The notes: a model not told the origin generated them from the letters alone. DNA of 64,000 nt from Scleroderma bovista (GCA_037178675.1 JAYMGJ010000473.1:186001-250000), one strand, 5' to 3'; shown: positions 11,817 through 23,632, counted from the first letter of the stretch. Program-made: numbers and translations.

Positions 11817-14800
11817 AGAGTGAGGACGTGTCGGGCACCCTCGCTCTCGAATCTTCTTTGGACTTAGCAGTATGAATTTTGGACTACAGACTATCTCGCG
11901 CTACTTCTCCTGCTGTTTCTGAAATATTTAAATATCGCATTGCTTTGTTACGTACAAAAATAGCGAAAACCCACAAAAAAGTGTCTTCCGTAGTTTCTCC
12001 TGTCTCTGTTTCTCCTTCTCGCTACTCTGTGTTGTCTGTTGATACTATGGACTGTGACTCGGACTGTACTGTACCTTCTAAGGGGGTCCCTGCAAAGGGC
12101 TCGGTGCCGGAAGTAAAATCGAGCATGCTTAATTCCCGATTGAATAAAGACAATCTTTCTCCTTTTGTGGCATCTAAGGAACCGGAAAGTCCCGCCAGCA
12201 ACTTGGAAGTTTCTCTTGACTTGCGAAGGTCCTTCACAATGGAACGTGAAGTGACGGTACCGGTCCGCATCCGGGCCCCTTAATACTATTGAGGTAGACG
12301 CCCTGCTAGACAGTGGTGCTACTGGTTGCTTCGTTGATAGGAGCTGGGCTCTTGATCGCCGTTTGCAGTTATCTAAGCTGGTGAAACCCGTCCCTGTGCT
12401 TAACGTAGATGGCACTAGGAATCAGGAGGGTGACATCACGCATTATGTATTGCTTACAGTCGGTATTGGGAAGCATGCTGAAAAGCTGTGGTGTGCTGTC
12501 ACGTGCCTTGGAAAGGTACCGCTTATCCTCGGCCACACCTGGCTTCAGAAGCACAATCCCGATATAGATTGGGTTACTGGCGAAGTTAATTTAACTCGGT
12601 GTCCTCCGGAGTGCAAGTCACTTTTGGAAACACGCTTCGCTAAGTTATTACGAGAGAATGAAACTCAGGAAACTTGGGTGCAAGCTTTGAAAGCTCATGA
12701 ATCAAAGGTCACTATCGATGAGTCGACCCTAGAAGAGGCTCAGAAGCAAGTGCCTAAAGAGTACTGGGAGTTTCTCGATGTATTTAGTAAAAAGTCGTCA
12801 GAGCGCATGCCGCTTAGAAAACCTTGGGATCATGGAATTGATCTAAAAGAAGACTTCCCGCCCAAAAAGGGAAGACTTATTCCGCTCTCTGTTGATGAAC
12901 AAAAAGAAGTTGAATCGTTCCTGGATGATCAGCTTGCAAAAGGATATATTCGGCCTTCTATTAGTCAGCAGACGTCACCGGTCTTCTTTATCCCAAAGAA
13001 GGATGGCAAGAAGCGCATGGTACAGGATTACCGTTATGTAAACGACTGGACAATAAAGAATAACTATCCGCTACCGCTTATCTCTCAGCTTGTTGACAAG
13101 CTCAAGGGTTGTAAACTCTTCACCAAGATGGACCTTCGGTGGGGTTACAACAATGTGAGGATTCGCGAAGGCAATGAGTGGAAAGCTGCGTTTGTAACGC
13201 ACAAAGGGGCTTTTGAGCCGTTAGTTATGTATTTCGGTCTCTGTAATTCACCCGCGACATTCCAGAAGATGATGAACGAAATCTTCCACGATATGTCTGA
13301 TGTCTGCGTGGTGTATATAGATGACCTTAATGATATTTACGAATACAGACGATCAGGAAAAGCATGATAGAATCGTGCTGGAAGTTTTGAAATGGTTACG
13401 TGATAATGATCTTTACATCAAACCTGAAGAAGTGTCGCTTCAGAGTCACCGAAGTCGACTTCCTCGGTATGATTGTTTCACGTGATGGGATCAAAATGGA
13501 CCCTGAAAAGGTTAATGCTATTTTGAAGTGGCCTGAGCCGACGAATGTTAAGCAGGTTCGCGCATTCTTAGGTCTCGGTAACTTCTATAGACGCTTCATT
13601 AAAGATTATGCAATCATGGCTAGACCTATGACGGACCTTACATGTAAAGACACGGTATTTAACTTCGGAGAAAAGGAACGCGCTGCGTTTGAAGCCTTGA
13701 AGGCTGCCTTTACTCATGCTCTGGTATTACAGTACCCCGACCAGGACTGTGAATTCTGCCTGGAAACAGATGCGTCTGAGTTCGCCGTCGGGGGAGTGAT
13801 ATCCGTGAAGTGCGAAGACGGCGAATTCAGACCCGTCGCGTACATGTCACACTCGATGACGCCTCCTGAGCGAAATTATCCTATTCACGACAAGGAAATG
13901 CTGGCCATTATAAAAGCAACTGAGGCCTGGCGCCATTATCTCGAGGCCACTCCTTATGCCTTTGAGATATATACGGACCACCATAATTTAACCTACTTCA
14001 CGAAGTCGCAGAATCTATCTAAGCGCCAAGCACGCTGGCAAATGTGGATGACGTGCTTCAATTACTCTTAATTTATAAGAAGGGAACCCAGATGCATGTT
14101 GCAGATCTGCTTAGTAGGCAATCGGACCATTACGTATCTAGTTCCGAGGATAACAAGGACCAGGTCCTGTTAAATCCGGTATCTATTAGTTTGATCGACA
14201 TCACTGATCAGACTTATGAAGAGCGACAGTCGCTCATTACGAACTTTCACGACACTCCTGTTGCTGGGCATAAAGGAGTAAAAGCCACTTATAACGCGCT
14301 CAGGAAGCACTACTCTTGGAAAGGGATGAAGGAGCAGATTCAGACCTACGTGAAGCACTGTCAAAAGTGCCAACAGTCCAAAGGTGTCGAATCAGAAGAC
14401 TTCTGGAAGTCTTATTCCCCTTCCTACCCCTAGTGGCCCGTGGCTTGATGTCACAATGGACTTTACCGAGATGCCAGAATCCCTCGGATATAATTATATA
14501 TTAGTGGTTGTCGATCGGTTCTCAAAGGAGGTCGTGTTTGTGCCTTGTACAAAAGAGGAAACCGCGTTGTCAACCGCTGAATTATTTAGAGACCATGTCT
14601 GGTGTCAGCATGGACTCCCGTCGTCAGTGGTGTCTGACTGTGGATCGGTCTTTGCGAGCAACTTCCTGGGGGAGTTGTATAGACTTTTAGGTGTAAAAAG
14701 GAAAATGTCTACGGCATTCCATCCTCAGACCGATGGTCAAACGGAGCGGTTGAACCGCGAAATTAATCAGTATCTCTGTACCTATGTAAATGATCATCAG

Positions 14801-15589
14801 AACGAATGGGCTAAATGGATCAAGATCGCCCAGTTTGTTTGGAATAACACGGTTTCGGAGGTTACCACTGATTCCCTGTTTGGAATTACCCGGAGTTATT
14901 CCCCTCAGATGGGTGTAGAGCCTGTGGATACAGTAGCCCCAGCGGCTAAGGACTTCGCCTCTATATTTAACAAAGTTGTTGAGTCTTCTGAGAAGGCTAA
15001 ACATAATATGAAGCTTCAGGCGGATAAGCATAGAAATCCTGCCCCAGACTATGTTGTAGGCCAACAAGTTTGGCTTTCTACGGACAACCTTTGTATGCTA
15101 AATCATGCTTCTAAGAAGCTTACTGAGAAGTGGATCGGCCCCTATGAGGTCACTCGCGTAACCCCAAATGCGGTAGAGCTTAAGCTCCTGAAAACTCTTC
15201 AGATTCACCTGGTTGTGAATGTGTCACGAGTAAAGCCTTATTTAGGTCCTCTTCCAGGACAGCCTGTATCTCGGCCCGGTCCGGTGCATGTGTCTGAAGA
15301 ACGCGATGAAGAATATGAAGTGGACTATATAGTAGCATCTCGTATTTATAAAAGGCAACTCCAGTACTTGGTGCACTGGAAAGGCTATGAAGAACATGAG
15401 AGAACTTGGGAACCCTCATCGAACTTGAAGAATTCTCCTCTGGTAGTTGAGCGCTTTTATCGAGAAAACCCCTCTGCCCCTCGTAAACTTCGTATGACCC
15501 AAGCGGACTTTAACTCGTTATTTAGTCGTATCCCCGAAAACCTGACGGTTTGCGATGCTCAGTTCTGCAGTCTGGAATCCTGCACCTGA
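11817..15589 (+). pseudogene. pol: Gypsy-A pol: protease-RT-RNase H-integrase-chromodomain, with several frameshifts
   Basis: Domain order as read: aspartic protease with LLDSGATGCF (about 12300); reverse transcriptase from QVPKEYWEFLDVF through KMDLRWGYNNVRI to VVYIDDL (about 13312-13332); RNase H (LETDASEFAVGGV, YPIHDKEMLAII, YTDHHNLTYF); integrase with an H-x-H/C-x2-C zinc domain (about 14250-14375), DVTMDFTEMP, VSDCGSVFAS and HPQTDGQTERLNREINQYL; and a C-terminal chromodomain (YLVHWKGYEEHERTWEP, about 15362-15412). Compared with gypsy-B it carries a stop near 11871, a 2-base loss near 12277, and single-base indels near 13327, 13425, 14066 and 14380. Gene order is the standard Ty3 one. Confidence 0.88.
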
Positions 15590-15600
15590 GGGGGGAGTGG
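15588..15600 (+). promoter_or_regulatory. Polypurine tract of gypsy-A
   Basis: GAGGGGGGAGTGG directly abuts the 3' LTR start. It is the expected primer for plus-strand DNA synthesis and is also present, reversed, before the gypsy-B LTR. Confidence 0.8.
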
Positions 15601-15969
15601 TGTAACGGACCAACTTTTTATCTTATCTAATCTGCGATTAGATAGCATTTATCTTATCTTAGTGTACAGCCGTATCTTATCTACCTAGTCTAGACCTGCG
15701 CCTCATGCTGTACATGCTGCCTCCCTTGATGTCATCCCGCATAGCCTTAGCTCCACTATGACATCACTTAGCATAGCTTAGCACAGTACGTAGCCTCATG
15801 GATAGCCTTGCGTAGCCCTCGTGTAGAGTAGTATATATACAGTGCAATCCAGCACCCAGAGGCTCTCCATTCGAGCTCATCTTGGGTCTTTGCCCTAGTA
15901 CTCGCATCCTATTCCTCTCAGAGTCTTGCGTGTAGTTGGGTCTTAGGTGTTCTGCCTAGGGTCATCTCA
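15601..15969 (+). repeat. Gypsy-A 3' LTR
   Basis: 369 bp, TGTAACGGACC...GGTCATCTCA, followed by the GTGTG duplication at 15970-15974. It keeps the TATATATA and ATTCGAGCTCA motifs. Confidence 0.93.
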
Positions 15970-16330
15970 GTGTGCTCCCATGATAGATGATGTCTCCAGG
16001 ACGATATCTAGGGGGACATGCTTTTGATACTCCAAGCATGTGGGACACCAGTAGTCCCTGTTGTGGAGTAGAAGACTGGTAGTGGTGGCACACCACTGGT
16101 TAGGGGAAGGAGAAGTGTCACATGCTTTTACATGCCGACACTTCTCATGTCACCCTTCGTGAGAAGGGGAATGAGAACAATGAGGGGAGGGCAAATGAGG
16201 CACCCTCCTCTTGTCAGAATGAAAATGAGCCCGGTCCTGGTGGGACATAGGCTTGTTAGAGGATTTGTCTGCATGGCTACAACACACAGATGAAGAAGGT
16301 GAACAATGGTGGTTGTCAGACATGATGGTT
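15970..16330 (-). pseudogene. ORF downstream of gypsy-D pol, 5' part
   Basis: Begins with an M-S-D-N-H-H start at about 16325 and runs toward the gypsy-A insertion. It is Ser/His/Cys-rich and contains CPTCLEYQKHVPL near 16020. It continues on the same strand at 9634 once gypsy-A is removed. Unknown function; it starts roughly 300 bp after the gypsy-D chromodomain tail. Confidence 0.45.
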
Positions 16331-16599
16331 AGCGAGATGGTGAAGGTGCAGTTGATGTGGTAATGGGGAGAGAGTAGGACAGGCAAGGAACGAGGCAAAA
16401 ATTGATGGAAGTCAAAATTAAAAGTAAGCAAATACATGGAAATTGACAGTGGACTGAGACAATGGAGACTTTTGACATGTGTAATCCAGACTGACGTGTG
16501 CCAGTGGTACCAATGGTCACGTGAGGTCACTATGAGAAGACCACACTTGTTCATTTTGATGCTGCTTCCCAGACTACCATGTAGTCAATCGCACATGCT

Positions 16600-16690
16600 A
16601 TGCATGCGCTGACTGCCCTTGGGCAGTTGTTGTACTGACTGAGCTCCATAAAGCTCGAGATAGTCCTCCAATGCCTCAAGATCCTTGCAG
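16600..16690 (-). pseudogene. Gypsy-D chromodomain tail
   Basis: Minus-strand NNCKDLEALEDYLELYGAQS followed by VQQLPKG, the usual end of this chromodomain type. The part that should precede it is inverted (next feature). Confidence 0.7.
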
Positions 16691-16966
16691 TTGTTGTGAG
16701 TAACCCAACAACAGATAATGATACTATTGAGCTGCCTTAGCAGCTCAAAGACCAACAAATACATCCTACCTTCCATATCAACTTGCTGAGGTGACATGAG
16801 CCCAATGATGATAGGCTCTTTCCAAAGCAGGACACCCAAGCCTTTTACAACATGGGCAATCCAGATGACACTGAATGGCTTGTTGATGAGATAACCACCC
16901 ATCGTTGGGTGGGCAACAAAGTTGAATTCCTGGTGAAGTGGAATCTGGGTGACTCAACCTGGAAGC
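16691..16966 (+). pseudogene. Inverted segment: integrase C-terminal region and chromodomain of gypsy-D on the plus strand
   Basis: In an element otherwise on the minus strand, this ~275-bp block reads on the plus strand as DNDTIELP, QIHPTFHINLLR, EPNDDRLFPKQDTQAFYN and DDTEWLVDEITTHRWVGNKV up to WNLGDSTW. That is the normal linker plus chromodomain, interrupted by two stops. Its ends abut integrase (minus, 16967 on) and the chromodomain tail (minus, up to 16690), so the inversion removed essentially nothing. Confidence 0.75.
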
Positions 16967-18213
16967 TGGACACACACTCTCATTGGCCCAATGTATTTGG
17001 GCAAGAGCTTTCGAGCTTGTCCCTTAGGCAAGGTAAGGTTTTTGGTTGATAGATACACTAACTCCCCCATATCCAGTGTTGGGGAATCCTTCCTTTTTTT
17101 ATTAGTGTGATGTGTTTGTATCACACAGCTTTCAATGATGGCATCAAGGGCCATCACTAGGTTGTCCCATGCCTGGTGAACAAATCCTTGGATGTCAGGT
17201 GCCACCTTTGGAGCACTTCTGTGCTTGAGTTGTGCCATTTGAGGCATATATCTGTATGTGAGCTTGAAGGGTGTGAACCCAGTTGACCCACTCATGCTTG
17301 AGTTGATCACAAACTCAACCATGGGTACCTTCTTAACCCAGTCCTTCAGATCTGGCAAGATCATGCTGTGCAGAATCTGCATGATTGTCCTGATCAAGCA
17401 CTCAGACACTCTGTCTGTTTGGGGGTGAAATGCTGTTGACATCAGGAGTCTTACTCCAAGAAGTTGATGTGTTTCTCTCCAAAATTGTGACATGAACTTG
17501 GTGTCTCGGTCAGAGACAATTGTCTCAGGTAGTCCATGTAAACGGACAATTTCATTCACAAAGAGCCATGCTAATTGCAAGGCTCAGATAGTCATAGTCA
17601 CTGGCACCAAATGTACCAGTGAAGTCATGCAACAGAGCATGACCCACAAGTAGTTGTGCTTGCCTTGTTCAGGGAACGGTCCCGTGAAATCCATCATAAT
17701 GGAATTCCAGGGTCTTCGGGGAATTGGCAGAGAATGTAACAGCCCCACTGGTTTCTCATTGCTTGTCTTTGTCATCTGGCAAACAGAGCATGATTGACAG
17801 AATCAATCTACTTCCTTGCTGAGTCCTGGCCACCAGTACCACCTATGGATATAATCTGCTGTCCATAGCACACCTAGGTGTCCCAGCACCTTGTGCGCAT
17901 GATCAATGATACATGCAGTCATTGAGTCCCCCTTCCATTGCATTCGTGGAATGCAGAGGACTCTTTCTCCTCCACTGTTCACAGCATGGATCAGTCTGCC
18001 ATCCATGCTGAACATGGGGTGATGTTTTGGCTCCTCAGCCACTTTTGCAAGTACTGGGTCATCCTTATATCTGATTCTTACAGCTTTCATGAAGCTGTCT
18101 TGCTGTTGGAAATGAGTGTGGATGGCAGGCAACTGCCCTGTGGATTCAAGTGGAGTAAGATCTTCACTCATGTGTGGGAGCTGTTCTCTCCCTACTTGGT
18201 TCTGCATATTCAT
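16967..18213 (-). pseudogene. Gypsy-D integrase
   Basis: Minus-strand zinc-binding region (HAHKVLGHLGVLWTADYIHR, then C-x2-C around 17800) is followed by WNSIMMDFTGPFPEQGKHNY (first Asp), IVSDRDTKFMSQFWRE (second Asp) and TAFHPQTDRVSECLIRTI (Glu), a complete D,D-35-E signature. Stops at about 17805 and 17583 break it into three frames. It ends at LLPKYIGPMRV at the inversion breakpoint. It would join retroelement DNA to the chromosome. Confidence 0.8.
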
Positions 18214-18853
18214 GCAATTCTGCTACTTCAATATGGTGATCCTCTTGCTTCCCATGCAGTCTACTACTGCACCTCACATCGTCTTGACTTGCTCTCATCG
18301 AGACAAGTTGTAGCTCCCTTAGTTGATCCTGGGGGAGGTCATCCCCCTCTGGGTCAAGTCTTACATCTGCATTTGCTCAATCAACGTGTTTGTTTTGGAC
18401 TCCCTCACCTCCTTTTACATAGACGATTTCTGTGTTGAATCGGGACAGATTATCCATCCATTGGATCTGTTGGCTTGACAGTTTTTGTTGAGTGGAGAGG
18501 TACTTCAGTGCCTTATGATCAGTAATGATTTTGAATGGGAATCTGAGGAGTTTATCCTTCCATTTGAGAAGCACTTTGAGTATCGCAAGTGTTTTTCGCT
18601 TGAACATTCAATAGTTATGTTGGGCATCTGTTAGCTTCTTTGACATGAACCCAGCTGGGCGACATGTTTTCCAATCTTCTCCCTGTCCATAGAGTGCGCC
18701 CACTCCATACAAGGATGCATCGCATATGAGCCAAATCGGCTCATTCAAGGTGGGATTTATCAGTCTCAGTATTGGATATTTGCATGCAAGGTCCTTGATT
18801 GCTTGAAAACATCAATCATGGATTTCTCACCAGAGGAAGGGGTGTCCATTCCT
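18214..18853 (-). pseudogene. Gypsy-D RNase H
   Basis: Contains NEPIWLICDASLYGVGALYG, KKLTDAQHNY, LAILKVLLKWKDKLLRFPFK, IITDHKALKYLSTQQKLSSQ and a short connection to integrase. Stops occur between blocks (for example before MFKRKT at 18607). It degrades template RNA during reverse transcription. Confidence 0.75.
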
Positions 18854-19960
18854 CTAGATGCCCGTGAGCAGTGTAGTGTATGCTGACATGTCTGGCATAA
18901 ACTGTGCCAGGTACTCAATGAGTCCAACAAATTGTTGTACCTCATTCAGGTTGTGAGGTTTTCTCCACTCGCATATCCTTGCCATTTTATCTGTGTCTGC
19001 ATGGACACCATGCTCATCAATCATGTGCCTGAAACAATCAAGCTTTTCTGCATACAAATCACATTTTTCATGCTCGAAATAAAATTCTGCCTTTGTTAAT
19101 GCATCGAGCATGAGTTGCAAATGCCTCTCATGCTCTTTGAGTGTGTTGCTGAACACAAATATATCATTGAGGTATACATAGTCAAATCATCCAATGTACT
19201 CTCGCAGTACCACCATCATAAGTCACTGGAACGTGGTGGGGGCATTGCAGTCTCCTTGCTGCATGACCTGACTCAGGAATGTACCGAAGATAGTCAAAAA
19301 GGCTGTCTTCTTGACATCTTCTGGTTCCATGTGTGCCTGTTCATATGCATTTGACAAGTCTATCTTCGAGCAATATCTTGCTCTTATGACATCCATTCTG
19401 ATCTGATCTTGGTTAGGGAATGGGGTCACGTCCTTGACCGTGTTTTCATTGTGCTTTCTGCAGTCAATTATGGTCCTTAATTTTCCCATCTTCTTCAGGA
19501 TGCATAGCATCAGTGCCACCTGTGGCACGCTAGCCATGATCCACCACTTTGCATTCGTGTAGAGTTGGATCTTTTCTGCCAGCTGAGGCTTCAGAGAGTC
19601 TGGGCAGTGTGGCAGGTGGTAGGTGTACTGCTTCCCCTCATCAACCAGGGGTATCCAATGATTTACTTTGCGGAGTGGGAGCAGCTTTGCCACTACTCTG
19701 CCCAACTGATTCTTGTATTCACTCAATATCCTATCATGCAGTCATGGGATATCACCGTCTGTGAGTTTCTTTGCATTCATTGTGGCGAGTTGTGGGGGAA
19801 GAATGCTTCCCACGCGTCCCTCCCCCTGCCCCAAGTCAATGAGCCACTGGTGGATGTCCGATCCTCTTGCAAGCATTGGGCATCACACTCATCTCAGTCT
19901 CTACTGAATTTGCGATCAAGTGACCCTCAATCCAGAGTGTATCCTCACCAAAATTGAGGC
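18854..19960 (-). pseudogene. Gypsy-D reverse transcriptase
   Basis: Blocks in order: MSEYKNQLGRVVAKLLPLRK (19726), KMGKLRTIIDCRKHNENTVK, KIDLSNAYEQAHMEPEDVKK and QQGDCNAPTTFQ, then a stop. Next comes VYLNDIFVFSNT (about 19152-19184), where the catalytic Y-x-D-D is Y-L-N-D because the first Asp is Asn. The thumb/connection LDALTKAEFYFEHEKCDLYA and FVGLIEYLAQFMPDMSAYT follow. Stops and the Asp-to-Asn change make it inactive. Confidence 0.82.
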
Positions 19961-20700
19961 ACACTCAGTGAAGTCTCAGGAACAGCAGACCTATTATACA
20001 GTCATACTGGTCAATATTGGCGACATCAAAATATGTGTCACAGGTGACATTTCCCAAGTGCACTGGGACATGTGTGCCATGGGTGATGGTTGACCAACTA
20101 CTGACGCATCCTAGTTGCAATGGTAGCTGGGACTCCAGTGTGAACATAGTCAACTTAGCTATGGTCACAAAAGCAGGACTGATGAAATTCATTGTGCTGC
20201 CAGTGTTGATCATTGTCAATGCTTTGCAGCCATTGACCTTTGCTCACACTATGAAGCAGGTGCACAGGTGGAAGGGTACCACTGGCCTAGGGCCAGGTGG
20301 GCCTATCACAGTGTTCATGCACATCGCATATCAAAATGTGTGGTCTGTAGTTTCATTATGCTTCACTGGCTGCAGCGCCATCATTTGAGAAGTGGCACCA
20401 TTTGCCAGTTCCTCATCTGGAGGCAGGTTTCGAAGCCTAATTGCCTCATATTCACCAAGTACATATGGCCTGTCAGGAATAATATTTCAATCTGGCTGGA
20501 TATACATTGTATGTTCCCCACCTGCAGACATGTGTTCTCTGCCAAGTTGGCAGTTGAGTGTGTGGAGCCCCTCCACTGTTTGAAGGAGCTGGAATTGCGA
20601 CTGCTCCATGCATTGACTGATATGTTGGAGTGTTGCTCACATGTCCTGCAAGGGATGCCCAGCAAAGTCGACTCATGCTGAAGTTCTGGCAAGAGCCATG
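19961..20700 (-). pseudogene. Gypsy-D gag-pol junction and aspartic protease
   Basis: Minus strand: YVLGEYEAIRLRNLPPDEEL, then MTMINTGSTMNFISPAFVTI (20219-20160), a retropepsin active site in which D-T-G is N-T-G, then DVANIDQYDCIIGLLFLRLH. In-frame stops occur upstream (about 20250 to 20330). The protease should process Gag-Pol; the Asn substitution would abolish catalysis. Confidence 0.75.
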
Positions 20701-20713
20701 CATAGGTCCTCTG

Positions 20714-22655
20714 TAGGGCTGGTAAAGTTCAGTTCAGTTCAGTTCAGAGCCTATTTTTCCTGAACCTGAACCTGAACCTGAATCTACTACTTCAGGGGTG
20801 AACTGATAATTTGGTTGAGATTAGTAGTTATGAATAGATCAAAATTATAACACACCTTTGTATCAGACCTTCACTCCTGTTGAATCTCATTATACTCTGC
20901 TTCAGCATCTCCTTCTACTTCAGTTTCAGCATCTTCATCATTTGTATCCAATGTTGTCTTAGCTGGTGTAGTACCCTCTTCAGTTCATGACATCTAGTTA
21001 GCACATACAATCAGCACAATGTGTCATATCTAACCTTCACTTGGTGGTGGGAGTTCAACATTATTGTCAGATACATCTGATGATAAGGAAGATCATCCTG
21101 GTCATTTTGTGGGTTGGCTGGGTTTGCTAACCATCATTTTGCTTGTGATAGTGTCAGTTCATTTGTGTTTCTGTGCATATTTACCACCTTTTTGTGCAGG
21201 TATAATGTGTGACTAATGGAGTGAGTCATGCAGGCTTTTCTGCTGCAATCCTAGTAAAAAGAATGACTGGTGAGAAATGGACTAAGGACAATGTACAAGT
21301 AACTTACCTGCAGCCTAATTTATTGTTCTACCAATTGGCTGATCATCCCCTTCAGATTCATACCAGTTGATCTCTGAAGGGTCCTTGAGAGTGCCATCAA
21401 GGTTGAGTGCACACTGATCATCTCCAGTCACATCAATGAACAAGAGCTGTACAGATTGATTTGGAGCCTCTTGGTGCTGGATTTAGCAGACTATATACTA
21501 GAGGACATGCACTAGACATGAGGCATACATGAGACTACAGCATGTATGTAGGCAGTGCTATGATGTCAATGGTGCAGGTATGGTTACCACAAGGCATACA
21601 TGAGGCAAGGGACTAGGCTATACCCAGTGTATAAAGGTTGTATACAGGTTGTCTACAAGGTGTATACAAGGTGTTTAAATGCATTCCATGGTGTTCCAAA
21701 ATGTGTCAGGGAGTATATAAGGTGCTTGTTATGACCATGTTCAACTCTGGATCTTATCTGGTAACTCTGGTTGCATCACACCTCTCCAACTCAACTCTGG
21801 TCACTCACCATTACTCTGGTTGCAGTCACACAGATACACTTCTGTTAAGTATGACCCCTGGTCTAGCCTCCATGTAGTCCTTACCACACTCCCCTGTCAA
21901 CCCTGCCTAGTTGTGAGTTCGCTGTGTCCTTGTTATATCCTCTGCCTTGTATCATTTTCACTGGACCTGGTTTATTTTACCCAGTCCTGACTTTCTTTTC
22001 ATCAGACCTGACCTAGTCTCTTCTCTGGTTATCCCTTGTCCACTATTAGGATGTTTACTTGTCACCATATGTACTTGACCCTAGTTCTTACTTAGTATAA
22101 GTACTCTGTAGAATATCCTGTACTCTCCAGTCTGAAATCAACTTAGTCTTGACTCCAGTTCCTGTCTGTCTCCATCTCCATCTCCACCTGACCAGAACTT
22201 ATGCAAGGGATCAACACTTGACCCCCTTGTTGTTGAATCCAATCAGTCTCAACTCTGGTTGGACTAAACCATTGTCCAGCCTCTGTTCTTCCCCTTCATC
22301 CATTTCTGTCCAGACTTGACTGGACCCCCTACCAGAGTAGACCCAGACTTGACAGTGCTTCATAGTATATATACAGTATTTTGTGATCTATATAGATTGA
22401 TAGACAAGGACTGATGGGATAAAAAGAAGAAAGATTTACCAGGCAACCTGTGCATCTTGTCCCTGTCTATTACTCCCCAGGTTCGAGGTTTGAACCAGTT
22501 CAGAACTGGTTCTGCACTCAGGATGTGTGCCTGAACCTGAACCTGAACCTACAGGATAGGGGCTGAACTGAACTTGGACTGAACCTGAACCTATAGGTTT
22601 GGTTCAGTCGGTTCAGGTTCGAACTGAGGTTCAGAACCAAACTTGACCACCCCTA
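20714..22655. mobile_element. hAT-like DNA transposon, decayed, inserted in gypsy-D gag
   Basis: 1942 bp flanked by the 8-bp duplication GTCCTCTG (20706-20713 and 22656-22663). Ends are imperfect inverted repeats: TAGGGCTGGTAAAGTT on the left and, reversed, TAGGGGTGGTCAAGTT on the right. Subterminal GTTCAG/GAACCTGAACCT repeats lie at both ends (20728-20790, 22530-22640). An 8-bp TSD with a TAGGG-type end fits the hAT superfamily. Minus-strand acidic coding scraps (EINWYESEGDDQPIG near 21340; TNDEDAETEVEGDAEAEYNE near 20920) may remain from a transposase. Much of the right half is an E repeat. Confidence 0.75.
21640..22354 (-). repeat. LTR-like repeat E, copy 3, nested in the hAT element
   Basis: Reverse complement begins TGTCAAGTCTGGGTCTACTC at 22354 and follows E copy 1 through the shared GACTGATTGGATTCAACRAC block and the CCAGAGT cluster. 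The far end near 21640 is approximate. Confidence 0.6.
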
Positions 22656-22663
22656 GTCCTCTG

Positions 22664-23632
22664 TGGTGTCCTCCAGTTGTTCCTGTGTGCCGTCCCTCAG
22701 GGCACTCAGCACCTGGAGTGTGTGGTTGATTAGATTGTGCACTTAGTTTGTTCTCCATTAGATTATTGCAGCCTGCAGGTCACCCAGCAGGCTACACTTG
22801 AATATCTGTGCTATGGATTCCAGTTGATCAAGAGGTTTGCTGGTAGCCTCAAGCCATTCTTGCACGAGACCCATGAACACCACTCCTGTCTCTGGGATTG
22901 TGTGTTCACGAGCCATCCATCCTTCATCATATCCTCTCTGAGCACTCTGACTAGGAAATGCTTGTACTGCCGATATAAATAACATGTGAGGCATTTTCCA
23001 TGGTGGGTGAACCCAAATCATTCATCCCACTCCCATCAGGGGTTCATGTCAGTGGCAGGCATTGCAATGTTCTCCATTGTGTTTATTACTCCCCAGTTGC
23101 CAATTCCTTCATCGGCAGCTACATTTGCTTGAGCATCTACATGCTCATGCACCTGCCCAGGGGCTGGGACCTCCAGTAGGTTGTTGATATTATCTTCATG
23201 GTAGCCATCCTTGCAGGGTTCAACATTCGCAGGTGCAGGTACAGGGGCTACACTCTGTGCCCCCTCACAGTCCAACTTGTTGTCACTGTCAACCTCATAC
23301 TGCTCAATGCAGACATCCATTCCATCTCGTGCAGTCATGGGTGAGCAATACATGATGTCCTCATCATGGGAGTCATGGGTGTACATCCGCCTGAGACACA
23401 CAATGGGTTCTCCATCACTGTCTCTGTCATTATCATATATGTTGATGATGTCTCCTTCATCACTCCCCAGTGATGGGCCTTGGTTGTCCATGATGCCATG
23501 AGCAGTATTATCCTGCTCACCAGTGTCTTCAGCGATGTCAGGTTCCTGTACATCCACTGCAAATAATCGGGCCTTGTTCTGCTTCTTCAGTTTGGGGCAG
23601 CTATCATATCCATACTTTTCCCAGTCAGAACT
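22664..23632 (-). pseudogene. Gypsy-D gag, C-terminal part
   Basis: Minus strand: EKYGYDSCPKLKKQNKARLF, then a long acidic region (VQEPDIAEDTGEQDNTAHG; GDIINIYDNDRDSDGEPIVC; YTHDSHDEDIMYC), ending in VINTMENIAMPATDMNP at 23039. A further block follows (GYDEGWMAREHTIPETGVVF) to the hAT insertion. A homologous plus-strand fragment lies at 55508-55974. Stops near 23036 and 22755 show decay. Confidence 0.7.

Larger units (their letters stand above)
9635..15969 (+). mobile_element. Gypsy-A: structurally complete Ty3/gypsy chromovirus
   Basis: A 6335-bp LTR retrotransposon with two similar LTRs (9635-10005 and 15601-15969), each TG..CA (TGTAAY...TCTCA), flanked by the 5-bp duplication GTGTG (9630-9634 and 15970-15974). 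Order: LTR, self-priming PBS, gag with a CCHC knuckle, then pol with protease, RT, RNase H, integrase and C-terminal chromodomain, polypurine tract, LTR. The chromodomain and self-priming place it with Tf1/sushi/MarY1-like chromoviruses. It sits inside the minus-strand ORF downstream of gypsy-D pol. Several single-base frameshifts and stops relative to gypsy-B make it non-autonomous as read. The LTRs differ at roughly a dozen or more positions, so it is not brand new. Confidence 0.93.
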
